A DNA stretch of 64,000 nucleotides from Streptomyces lanatus (GTDB lineage Bacteria > Actinomycetota > Actinomycetes > Streptomycetales > Streptomycetaceae). The translations under genes were made by a program, and so were the position numbers. Positions 9,242 through 17,082 of this stretch are shown here, piece by piece (position 1 is the first letter of the stretch; every line of letters begins with the position of its first letter). The stretch lies in NCBI RefSeq assembly GCF_014655715.1, contig NZ_BNBM01000004.1, positions 195,639 through 259,638 of the forward strand, written 5' to 3'. The notes beneath the pieces were generated by a model, which was not told the origin of the DNA, ran no database searches, and saw only the letters and a list, made by a program, of their open reading frames with translations.

Positions 9242-9613
9242 CTACTCCGGGTAGACGATGTAGGCGTAGCAGGTGCTGCAACCCTTGATGTAGGCCCAAC
9301 GGAACTTCTTGTTGGGGCTGTTGAGGAGGACGGCGTCCTTGTCGTCGTGCCAGGAGCCCAGCGAGTCACCCATCGCCCGGACCCAGACGTGGCCCGCGCA
9401 GGACCCGGTCGTGTCCTTGGTACCCAGGATCTGGGTCCGACTGACGATGAGCTCGTAGCTGGAGAGACACGGGCGCATGTACTCGAAGCGGCCGGGGTCG
9501 TCCCTGAGGATCCTGTCGTTCGGGTCCTGGTTCCGCGCGGAGGCGGGGGTGATCGCAAGCATGAAAGCTGCGGTCAGTGTGCCTAGGACGGTAACGATTC
9601 GCTTGCCCTTCAA
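9242..9613 (-). CDS. Small secreted protein, unknown function
   Basis: A 123-residue protein. A clear signal peptide (basic MKGKR, hydrophobic VLGTLTAAFMLAITP, cleavage near ASA-RN) predicts export. The mature part of about 96 residues has four cysteines (PCLSS, SCAGH, CSTC), suggesting disulfides, and many aromatic and charged residues without a recognisable catalytic motif. I do not recognise the family. It is transcribed separately from its neighbours. Confidence 0.7.
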   Translation of the reverse strand: MKGKRIVTVLGTLTAAFMLAITPASARNQDPNDRILRDDPGRFEYMRPCLSSYELIVSRTQILGTKDTTGSCAGHVWVRAMGDSLGSWHDDKDAVLLNSPNKKFRWAYIKGCSTCYAYIVYPE

Positions 9614-9764
9614 CCTGTCCTCCGTGTCGGTCAGCGGGAGCTTCGAACGCGCGGATTCGACCGCGTGGGAAGACTAGGAAGCGTTCTGTTCGTAGGGCAC
9701 CTATAAGCTTCCAGGGTGCAGCGGGCGGCGGGCCGTGTCCCGACGGATCCAACCGCAGGGTCGC

Positions 9765-10664
9765 CTACTCGGCCTTCCTGAACAGTTCCGACATCCGGTC
9801 CCCCACCTCGTGGCCCGGCACCGCCGAGTCCGCCCCGGTCAGGCCGACGCGTTCGGCCAGCTCGCGGACGTGGACGTCGACCGCGGCCTCGATGAGTCCG
9901 GCGAGGGCGTCCATGGCGTCGCGGGCGCGGGAGCGGGCGACGGTGGCGCAGCCGATGGCGACCAGGGTGGCCGGCCACCACCAGCAGGCGAGGAGCGCGT
10001 AGGCCACGGCCCAGGCGGCGAGGCGGGCGGCCGCGGTGAAGGAGTCGTGGGAGGACTGGATCTGACGCACGGCAGGTTCGGGGAGGATCAGCCACAGTCG
10101 TGGCCAGAGCGCGGCGAGGTCCACACCGTAGGCGGCGTCGACGCGGTCGGCGGTCGCCTGCACTCGGTCGCCGTACCAGGTGGGGCGGGTCGGTCTGCGC
10201 ATCGCGACGCGGGCGCGGGCCTCGGCGAGGTCCTCGATCCGCGCCCGGGTGCCCGCCGGGTCCGAGCCGCCGTACGAAGCGGTGACGGCCTCCTCGAAGC
10301 GCGCGTCCAGGTACTGCCATCTGCGGGCGCGGCGGGCGGTCAGGGCGCGGGACAGCGGGTCGCGGCCGAAGCGGAGCCAGTACCGTTCGATCGCGCCGCC
10401 GAGGAACTGCGCGGCGAGTGAGGTCGCGGTGGCGGCGAGCAGGACGAGGGCGAGCAGCAGCGCGCCGGTGCCGGGGCGGTCGAGGGCGGGGCGGGCCGCA
10501 AGGGTGTCCAGTGTGGTGCGCAGCCGGTCGACGTCGTGCCAGTCGCGGTGGCCGAGGGTGGTGCCGACGGCTGTGACGGCCAGGAAGAGGCCGCCGGGCA
10601 GGATCAGCAGATTCAGCCAGCGTTCGGCGAGTTTGCCGCCCAGGGTGGCGAGGAGGGGGTTCAT
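9765..10664 (-). CDS. Membrane protein, third gene of a CHAT-linked cassette
   Basis: A 299-residue integral membrane protein of unrecognised family. The ATG at 10664 starts 10 bases after the stop of the upstream gene, so the two form an operon. Hydrophobic segments are WLNLLILPGGLFLAVTAVG (about 15-35), ALLLALVLLAATATSLAAQFL (about 70-90) and a pair near 225-260 (LAAWAVAYALLACWWWPATLVAIGCA). A hydrophilic Arg-rich domain of about 120 residues sits between the pairs. The operon is divergent from the TPR-CHAT protease, so it may be a membrane partner or target; this is inference from position. Confidence 0.7.
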   Translation of the reverse strand: MNPLLATLGGKLAERWLNLLILPGGLFLAVTAVGTTLGHRDWHDVDRLRTTLDTLAARPALDRPGTGALLLALVLLAATATSLAAQFLGGAIERYWLRFGRDPLSRALTARRARRWQYLDARFEEAVTASYGGSDPAGTRARIEDLAEARARVAMRRPTRPTWYGDRVQATADRVDAAYGVDLAALWPRLWLILPEPAVRQIQSSHDSFTAAARLAAWAVAYALLACWWWPATLVAIGCATVARSRARDAMDALAGLIEAAVDVHVRELAERVGLTGADSAVPGHEVGDRMSELFRKAE

Positions 10665-10674
10665 TCGGGCGGGG

Positions 10675-11073
10675 TCACTGGGCGGGGCCCAGGCGGCCCT
10701 TGCGCATCCGGGTGCCGTTGACGGCGCAGGGCGGGGCGGGGAGCAGGTCGCGGGCCCGCTCGACGCGGGTGCAGTGGAGCGGTCCGGGGCATTCGGCGAC
10801 CTTGATGTGGTGCACGATGCCGGGAACCCGCTCGGTGCGGGACTGAGTGACCACCAGCCCTCGCGCGTCCACTTCTTGGCGCACCAGGGTGTCCAGAGCG
10901 CTGTAGTGGGCGGCGAGTTCGTCGGCGCCGGCACCGGACCGCAGCAGGTCCCGGGCCCGCTCGGCCATCTCACGGACGCGGGAGTGCCGCATGGCCCCGG
11001 AGGAGCCGAGCAGGGTGCACAACGCCGCCACGGCGTGATGGTCGTCGTGCGGGAGGTTGGGAGACGCGGTCAT
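10675..11073 (-). CDS. Small soluble protein divergent from the TPR-CHAT gene
   Basis: A 132-residue protein starting at ATG 11073. The N-terminal half (HHAVAALCTLLGSSGAMRHSRVREMAERARDLL) is helical, and the second half has a conserved-looking, Cys-containing stretch (VPGIVHHIKVAECPGPLHC). I do not recognise a family. Its gene is 81 bases from the opposite-strand TPR-CHAT start and is first in a two-gene operon with the membrane protein. A shared divergent promoter with the protease suggests joint control. Confidence 0.6.
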   Translation of the reverse strand: MTASPNLPHDDHHAVAALCTLLGSSGAMRHSRVREMAERARDLLRSGAGADELAAHYSALDTLVRQEVDARGLVVTQSRTERVPGIVHHIKVAECPGPLHCTRVERARDLLPAPPCAVNGTRMRKGRLGPAQ

Positions 11074-11154
11074 GGTCCAAGTCTGCCGGAGAACGAGCGG
11101 AGTTGAACATGAGTTGACATGCTGTCGACTGTGGCGGCCGGGGGGAGCGACGGC

Positions 11155-14100
11155 GTGAGGTACGAGCGGGACTGGTTTCTTCAGGCGGTTCGCGAGCGCC
11201 TCGACCGGGCGGGAACCGCGAACGGGGGCGTGGCCGCGGACGTGGTGTTCGGCCCGGCCGCGGATGCCGAATTCCGGGGACTGCTGCGAACCTGCGACAC
11301 GAGGACCGACATGGAGGCCCGGCATGCGGCCGGCTGGCTCTGCGTCGCCCGTGCGATGGCCGATCCCGGGGACCGTGGCGTGATCCACGGGTGCATGGCC
11401 GGGACCCTGCTCTACCCGGTGTGGGTCGCCGAACCGGGGCTGGTGCCACCGGTGTTGGCGGAGGGCTACGCGTCCAACGATCCCGCGATCCACCCCGACC
11501 CGGCGAACGCGGACGGGCCCCACGAATGGGCGGCCCAGGTCGCCGCGTTCGAGATCGTGCTGGAGGGGCGGCAGCACAACCCGCCGCCGAACGCCTCCGA
11601 GGTCGACCGTCGGCTCCACGAGATGGCTGTGCTGCTGGCCGCCGTTGCGCCCTCACGACAGGTTCGGCTGTCCACCGCGATCGGGCTCGCGAGTCTCGCC
11701 CTCCTCGCGACTCCGGAGTACGACCCGTGGTTTCCGGGTCGCCTCAGAGGAGTGCGCGACATCGTGAGCCGCGCGGGGGCGACCTGGCCGTTCGGGGATC
11801 TGGCGGACGCGGATCCGGTGCGGTTCATCCGTGAGGCCCTCGCGCGCATCCCGGCCGACTCCCCCGAACGACTCCTCGTCCTCGACGGTCTGGGCCGCCG
11901 GTTCCTCGACCGTTACCTGGCCTCGTACGATGCCGAGGATCTGCACGAGGCGGTGGGCATCGCGCGGGACGTACGGGCCCAACTGCCGCCCGGCGACCCT
12001 CATCTGCCGCACTACTTCGGCGCGTTGGGGGAAGCGCTGATGCTGTTGCGGCAGGTGGAGGGTGCGACGCCCGAGGAGTGCGACGAGGTGGTGGACCTGT
12101 CGCGCCGGGCCGTCGCCGGCCATCTGAAGGGGCCTGCGGTGGCGGGCCACAACCTGGGCATGGCCCTCGTCCTCAGGGCGCACCACACCGGCCGCATGGC
12201 CGATCTGGACGAGGCGATCGCCGTGTTCACCGAGGCACTGCGGGCGGCGACGAACAAGGGAGAGACCGCCGCTCTGCGCAACGCACTGGGCAACGCCCGG
12301 CGTGCCCGTTCCGTCGCGACCGGCTCCCAGGCCGATCTGGACGCGGCGCTCGACCTCTCCGACCGCTCCGACGCGTCCGCGGAGGCCGATGACGGCCCGC
12401 GACTGCCGCTCATCGCCCCGGCGATGGCCCTGTACAACCGCTACCTGCGCGATCCTCGGGCGAACAGTGCGGATCTGGACGAGGCGCTGCGTCGGCTACG
12501 GCACGCCGTGACCCTCATGCCACCGGGCCACCCGGACCGTCCCGCGGCGCTCGACGACCTCGGCCTGCTGCTGGTGGCCTGCCATCAACGCTCGGGAGAC
12601 CCCGAGGAGTTGAACGAGGCCGTGCTGGCCCATCGGGAGTCGGTGGCACTCACCCGGGAGGGGCACGGGTCGCTCGGACTGCGGCTGCTCAACCTCGGTG
12701 CCGCGTTGAGTCTGCGGCACCAGCTGACCGAGGACGGCGACGACCTCCAAGAGGCCCAGCAGTGCAGACGTCGCGCCGCCCAGCTGCCCGGCCTGGGTCC
12801 CGCGCACGAGGCGGCGCTGGCGAGCTCGACGGGGCTCAGTCTCATGGCCGGCATCGAGCGTGCCCCCGACCCTGTCGCCCGACTCGACGAGGCGGTACGG
12901 CTCCTGAGAGAGGCCCTCGCCCTCACCCCTGTGGGCGACCCGAAGCTGCCCCGGCGCCGCCACAACCTCGCCGTCGCCCTGCTGCTGCGCATCTCACAGA
13001 CGATGCGGATCGACGAGGCCCGCGAGGCCCGCGAACTGGCCGACGCGGTCATCGCGACCCTGCCCCCGAACTCCCCGGACCTGCCCGGCGCCCTCACGGT
13101 GGCCGCGAACGCACGGCTCCTGAGCCCCCGCATCCTGCTGTCGTCGACCGCCCGGGACGAAGTGGTCGTGCTCTACCGGCGGGCCGTCGAGGCCACCGGG
13201 TCCGGCCACCCCATGCGCACGCAGCGACTGACGAATCTCGGCAACGTCCTGAGTGGCTCGGTGTCCCTCCGCCGTCGCCGTCGCCGTAGAGCCGATCTGG
13301 TGGAAGCGGCCGAGCGGTTCCAGGAAGCCGCCCTGGAGCAGCAGTGTTCGCCCGCCCTGCGTCTGGACGCGGCTCGGGCCTGGGGTGAGGTCCGGGCGGA
13401 GCTGGGGGACTGGGGCGGCGCCCTGGACGGATATGTCGTGGCGGTCGACCTGCTGCCCTCCGTGGCGCCCCGCCATCTCCTGCGCGATGACCAGGAGTTC
13501 CTGCTGAGCCGCACCGTCGGGCTGGGCGCCGCCGCCGCAGCCTGCGCGGTGCGCTGCGGCCGGCCCGGGCTCGCGGTCGGGCTGCTCGAACAGGCGAGGG
13601 GCGTGCTCCTCTCCCATGCCTTCGACGCCGACAGCGATCTGACCCGGCTACGGGAGAGTGCCCCCGGCCTCGCCGACCGCTTCGAGGAATTACGGGAGGC
13701 CCTCGACACGGCGACCCACAGCCAGGGGCTCCTGGCGGAGGAACCGTCCGGCCCGGTCGACGCCCGCGCCGACGTACGGCAGCGGCTGGCCGCCGAGTGG
13801 CATGACCTCACCGCCCGGATCCGCGCCGAGCACCCCGGACTGGGCCTGCTGCGGCCGGTGCGGGACTGGGACGAGGGCGAACTGCGCGCCACGGCCGACG
13901 CGGGCCCGGTGGTCCTGGTCAACGTCTCTCCGTACGGCAGCGACGCCCTGATCGTCACCGAGCACGCCATCGACGCCGTACCGCTCCCGGACCTCGACCC
14001 GGAGACGACGGCGACACGTCGGCGGACCTTCGAGGACGCGCTGATGCGCATCGAGGCACCGGAAACCTCGCGCTCGCAGTCGCAGCGCGCGCAGAAGGAC

Positions 14101-14934
14101 GTACGGGAGACCCTCGGCTGGCTGTGGCGGGCGGTGACCGGCCCGGTTCTCGACCGGGTCCCCGGGGCGGCCCGGTTGTGGTGGTCGCCCGGCGGCCTCC
14201 TGGGCACGCTGCCGCTGCACGCGGCGGCTCCCGCGGACGGCGCTCCCGGCGCCCTGGACCGGGTCGTCTCCTCGTACACGCCGACCCTGCGGGCCCTGCA
14301 CCACGCCCGTCGGCGCGTCGCCCGCCCGGCAGGTGGCGGCACCCTGGTCGTCAGCGTCGCCGCGGCGGCCGGACAGGCCCCGCTCCCGGGCGCCCGCCAC
14401 GAGGCCGACGAGCTGGTCCGGCTGCTCCCCCGGGCGACGCTGCTGGCGGACGCCGACGCCTCCCACTCGGCGGTCGTGTCGGCCCTGCACCGCCACGCCT
14501 ACGCCCACTTCGCCTGTCACGCCCGGGGCGACCTGGAACGCGCCTCCGGCAGCCGCCTCGTCCTGCACGACCACACCGAACGCCCGCTGACCGTACGTGA
14601 GTTGGCCCGGCTGCGACTGCCGTCGGTACGGCTCGCCTACCTGTCCTCCTGCGACACCCTGCGCACCAGCCCCGAGCTCGCCGACGAGGCCGTCCACATC
14701 GTCAGCGCCTTCCAGATGGCGGGCTTCCCCCATGTCGTCGGCTCCCTGTGGCACATCGACGACACGATCGGGGCCGAGGTCGCGCTGCGCGTCTACGAAG
14801 CCCTCAACCGGGGCGACGGCACGCTCGACGTCGCCCGCACGGCGGAGGCTCTGCACAGCGCCGTACGCACCCTGCGCGACAAGTATCCCCGGACCCCGAG
14901 CCTGTGGGCCTGCCAGGTGCACGCGGGCCCATGA
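11155..14934 (+). CDS. TPR-CHAT caspase-like protease
   Basis: A large protein (1259 residues from the GTG at 11155, preferred because GGGGGAG lies 8 bases upstream; an in-frame ATG at 11119 has no good ribosome site). Residues about 200-900 are a long series of TPR-like helical repeats with recurring ADLDEAI/DPEELNEAV modules. The C-terminal 300 residues are a CHAT domain, a caspase-type cysteine protease, with the catalytic His in YAHFACHARGD (H1122) and the catalytic Cys in YLSSCDT (C1166), followed by FPHVVGSLWHIDD. CHAT proteins often act as regulated proteases in conflict or signalling systems, with the TPR region sensing or binding a partner. A TTA codon at 13690 would make translation depend on the bldA tRNA. 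The downstream 36-residue gene overlaps its stop. Confidence 0.88.
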   Translation: MRYERDWFLQAVRERLDRAGTANGGVAADVVFGPAADAEFRGLLRTCDTRTDMEARHAAGWLCVARAMADPGDRGVIHGCMAGTLLYPVWVAEPGLVPPVLAEGYASNDPAIHPDPANADGPHEWAAQVAAFEIVLEGRQHNPPPNASEVDRRLHEMAVLLAAVAPSRQVRLSTAIGLASLALLATPEYDPWFPGRLRGVRDIVSRAGATWPFGDLADADPVRFIREALARIPADSPERLLVLDGLGRRFLDRYLASYDAEDLHEAVGIARDVRAQLPPGDPHLPHYFGALGEALMLLRQVEGATPEECDEVVDLSRRAVAGHLKGPAVAGHNLGMALVLRAHHTGRMADLDEAIAVFTEALRAATNKGETAALRNALGNARRARSVATGSQADLDAALDLSDRSDASAEADDGPRLPLIAPAMALYNRYLRDPRANSADLDEALRRLRHAVTLMPPGHPDRPAALDDLGLLLVACHQRSGDPEELNEAVLAHRESVALTREGHGSLGLRLLNLGAALSLRHQLTEDGDDLQEAQQCRRRAAQLPGLGPAHEAALASSTGLSLMAGIERAPDPVARLDEAVRLLREALALTPVGDPKLPRRRHNLAVALLLRISQTMRIDEAREARELADAVIATLPPNSPDLPGALTVAANARLLSPRILLSSTARDEVVVLYRRAVEATGSGHPMRTQRLTNLGNVLSGSVSLRRRRRRRADLVEAAERFQEAALEQQCSPALRLDAARAWGEVRAELGDWGGALDGYVVAVDLLPSVAPRHLLRDDQEFLLSRTVGLGAAAAACAVRCGRPGLAVGLLEQARGVLLSHAFDADSDLTRLRESAPGLADRFEELREALDTATHSQGLLAEEPSGPVDARADVRQRLAAEWHDLTARIRAEHPGLGLLRPVRDWDEGELRATADAGPVVLVNVSPYGSDALIVTEHAIDAVPLPDLDPETTATRRRTFEDALMRIEAPETSRSQSQRAQKDVRETLGWLWRAVTGPVLDRVPGAARLWWSPGGLLGTLPLHAAAPADGAPGALDRVVSSYTPTLRALHHARRRVARPAGGGTLVVSVAAAAGQAPLPGARHEADELVRLLPRATLLADADASHSAVVSALHRHAYAHFACHARGDLERASGSRLVLHDHTERPLTVRELARLRLPSVRLAYLSSCDTLRTSPELADEAVHIVSAFQMAGFPHVVGSLWHIDDTIGAEVALRVYEALNRGDGTLDVARTAEALHSAVRTLRDKYPRTPSLWACQVHAGP

Positions 14935-15041
14935 CGGCCAGTCAGCTCACGACACGCGGGACCTACCCCAACGGCGTGTGCACGGTCATCTACCACCACC
15001 CGGACGGAAACGAGCTGGGATTCGGCGGCGCCCCACTCTGA
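14931..15041 (+). CDS. 36-residue peptide translationally coupled to the TPR-CHAT gene
   Basis: A short frame whose ATG overlaps the stop of the protease gene (ATGA), the usual sign of translational coupling. The peptide has one Cys, a TYPNGVCTVIYHH core and an acidic/Gly-rich end, with a composition unlike the Arg/Pro-rich shadow frames. I do not recognise it. By analogy with other CHAT systems, where a substrate or partner is encoded next to the protease, it may be a partner, but this is speculative. Confidence 0.5.
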   Translation: MTASQLTTRGTYPNGVCTVIYHHPDGNELGFGGAPL

Positions 15042-15225
15042 CCGCGCCGCGCAGCCGGCGAGCCGTTCCGACGACCGCACCTTCGCCGTGATCGGCCCGC
15101 CCAAGCGAAGGCCCGGTCGAGCGGCCGTCTCCCGGCGACGCCATCCCGACCTGCTCGAAGCCGTCGTGAGGCTGCACCGGCCCCAACGCGTGGAGCTGAC
15201 GTCCGCGTTCCCTGGGTCCCTTGGG

Positions 15226-15912
15226 TCATCCGCCCTCGACTCCCGTGGACGTATGTGACGCGCCCACGGGCTTGGATTCGGGGGATCCGCGTTGGCGCAG
15301 GTAGACCGAGAGGATGGCCATCGAGGCGACGGCCAGGAGTTCGGACTGCCAGTTCTGCAGGGTGCGGTTCCAGAAGTCCGCCGAGCCCAGGTACTGCGCC
15401 CAGGAGACCGGGGCCTGGAGCCCGCGCAGGTGCTCCTCGTTGTAGGCGGCCGCGCCGGTGATGGACTGGGCCAGCCACGACCACAGGAAGATCGCGCCCA
15501 TGACGGTGCCCAGGGAACGCGAGTACACCGTCTGCCGCCACCCCGTGCGGGCCGCCCATCGGGGTGAGGAGGGCTCGGCGTGCTCACCGACCTTCTGCGC
15601 CCGGTCGCTTTCCACACCGGCTTTGTCGAGCTTCTTGGACTCGGGCGAACCACGCTGGAGCAGCCAGACGGTACCGAAGACGTAGAGGAAGAACTGCAGG
15701 TACTCCGACTGCCAGTTCTCGGTGACGTCCACGGCGAAGTCGGAGGTCGTCAGGTACGGGAGAAAACCGATCGGCTGCAAGTCGTCGGCGACGAGCTGGT
15801 TGTTGAAGTCGGCGTGGCCGGACACGGCCTGCCCGGCGAGGGTGAGCAGAAAACCGGTGCCGAAGGCGAGGGTGAGGCCGTTGTCCTTCAGGAACCGCGT
15901 CGGTCGGCTCAT
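15226..15912 (-). CDS. DUF6766-type membrane protein
   Basis: A 228-residue integral membrane protein. Hydrophobic segments are NGLTLAFGTGFLLTLAGQAV near the start, EYLQFFLYVFGTVWLL, GTVMGAIFLWSWLAQSI and LLAVASMAILSVYL. Two internal repeats are visible: NWQSEYLQF near residue 70 and NWQSELLAV near 190, each followed by an LRQRGSPESK-like basic loop. This fits DUF6766, an uncharacterised actinobacterial membrane family. The start overlaps the stop of the 27-residue gene (ATGA), making it the last gene of a three-gene operon. Confidence 0.85.
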   Translation of the reverse strand: MSRPTRFLKDNGLTLAFGTGFLLTLAGQAVSGHADFNNQLVADDLQPIGFLPYLTTSDFAVDVTENWQSEYLQFFLYVFGTVWLLQRGSPESKKLDKAGVESDRAQKVGEHAEPSSPRWAARTGWRQTVYSRSLGTVMGAIFLWSWLAQSITGAAAYNEEHLRGLQAPVSWAQYLGSADFWNRTLQNWQSELLAVASMAILSVYLRQRGSPESKPVGASHTSTGVEGG

Positions 15913-15992
15913 CGCTGCATCAATCCGACGGCGGTGAAGTAGCCGAGTCCGGCGCCGACCGTGAGCAGCAGCAGCGTGAACAGGGTGCGCAT
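15909..15992 (-). CDS. 27-residue single-span membrane microprotein
   Basis: A very short frame squeezed between the lipoprotein and DUF6766 genes: it begins 7 bases after one stop, and its own stop overlaps the next start (ATGA). The product is MRTLF followed by a strongly hydrophobic helix (TLLLLTVGAGLGYFTAVGL) and a short polar end. The tight spacing on both sides and the membrane-helix composition support a real gene, likely a small partner of the DUF6766 protein. Confidence 0.6.
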   Translation of the reverse strand: MRTLFTLLLLTVGAGLGYFTAVGLMQR

Positions 15993-15999
15993 GTTCCGG

Positions 16000-16428
16000 T
16001 CACCCGCCTTTGATCCGGCACTGGTACGGCTTGTGCGGGCGCGGTACGCACCCCGCCGCGGTGATCTTCCAGCCGGACGAGAAGGCCGAGAGGAACAGGG
16101 TGTCGTCGGCGAGGACCACCCGCGCCTGCCGCCCGTAGACCTGGACGGTTCGCACCGCTCCCGCCGGGGGCAGCTGCTCCTGCACGAAGGCTTCGGCGCA
16201 GGACGTCTTCGCGGACTGTTGCAGATCCTGCCTGGTCCCGGGGGCCAGCGCCGCGCAGGCGCGTGCGCCGTCGGCGCGCCGGACGCTCTCCTCGAACCGC
16301 ACGGCTGCCCGCGAAGCGGCCGCCTCCCGTTCGCCGAGCGTGCCGCAGGCGCTCAGGCAAACGACGCAGGCCACCGCCGCCAGACCGGAGCTTCTCCAGC
16401 ACGACAACGAGACCTCCACGTCCGACAT
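16000..16428 (-). CDS. Small lipoprotein, first gene of the DUF6766 operon
   Basis: A 142-residue protein starting at ATG 16428. The hydrophobic N-terminus SSGLAAVACVVCL ends in a lipobox LSAC, so it is probably anchored outside the membrane. The rest has a helical segment with RFEESVRRADGARACAALAPGTRQDL and a beta-rich C-terminus (TVQVYGRQARVVLADDTLFLS, then GWKITAAGC). The layout is like many short Streptomyces lipoproteins of unknown role. The microprotein and DUF6766 genes follow without a gap, so it probably works with them at the membrane. A start further upstream (to 16494) would add an Arg-rich tail before the signal peptide and is less likely. Confidence 0.75.
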   Translation of the reverse strand: MSDVEVSLSCWRSSGLAAVACVVCLSACGTLGEREAAASRAAVRFEESVRRADGARACAALAPGTRQDLQQSAKTSCAEAFVQEQLPPAGAVRTVQVYGRQARVVLADDTLFLSAFSSGWKITAAGCVPRPHKPYQCRIKGG

Positions 16429-16669
16429 CAGGGTTGTCCGGCCATGCTGACGGGCCGCCGGTGTCCTGGAGAGCAGCCGCGCCGTGGCACCCACGGACGC
16501 AGAACGATCGGCCTACGGCTCACCGCGCCGATTCCTCCCGTGCACCCCCCGTCACCGCCGCCCAGGGCACCGTTCACCTCCTCTCGTTAGGCCCATGGGC
16601 CACCGGGTACTCGGCACCGGATCCCCGCTGCCGGACCACATGCTCCGGATGGAGAGACGATGCCCGAGT

Positions 16670-16807
16670 TCGGATGCGCGTGTGGAGGCCCTGGCCGCGT
16701 TCGTCGACGCGGGATTCGACGCCGTGTACGTCAACCAGATCGGCAAGGACCAGCAGGGCTTCTTCGACTTCTACCGTACGAAGGTCCTGCCGGCCCTGCG
16801 CGACTGA
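16670..16807 (+). pseudogene. C-terminal remnant of an F420-dependent luciferase-like oxidoreductase
   Basis: The last 43 codons before the TGA at 16805 read RVEALAAFVDAGFDAVYVNQIG, then GFFDFYRTKVLPALRD. This is the characteristic end of F420-dependent luciferase-like oxidoreductases, where a Gly-Phe-Phe-Asp-Phe-Tyr and VLPALR ending follows a DAGFD-V-Y motif. No upstream portion of the barrel is present; the preceding sequence is unrelated. A deletion scar. Confidence 0.65.
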
Positions 16808-16861
16808 TGGCACGGGAAGCACTGGACGGGCGGCGAGGGCCGTGGGACGAACGGCAGGCGC

Positions 16862-16905
16862 GACAGGGCTCCCTCTCATCGTGATCGACATGATCAACAC
16901 TTCGG
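16862..16905 (+). pseudogene. Possible N-terminal scrap of an isochorismatase-like hydrolase
   Basis: A short frame reads LPLIVIDMINT, which matches the usual opening (ALIVIDMIN) of isochorismatase/cysteine hydrolases including the catalytic Asp, then degenerates at once. Only about a dozen codons are recognisable, so this could be chance; its position beside another remnant makes a scar plausible. Confidence 0.3.
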
Positions 16906-17082
16906 CCTGTGGCGGTCCCATCACGGAGAGCTGGTCGATTCGGCGCTGGCCTGTCCGCACGCAGACCTTGGCGGCGACCGCCGCGACGGCCGCCGGCCGA
17001 GCGGTCATGCGCTCGCCGCGCCGCCTCTGCCCCCTCTTCACAGGCACAAAGGCACACAGGCACTAGCGGAAAGGTCCTCGAA

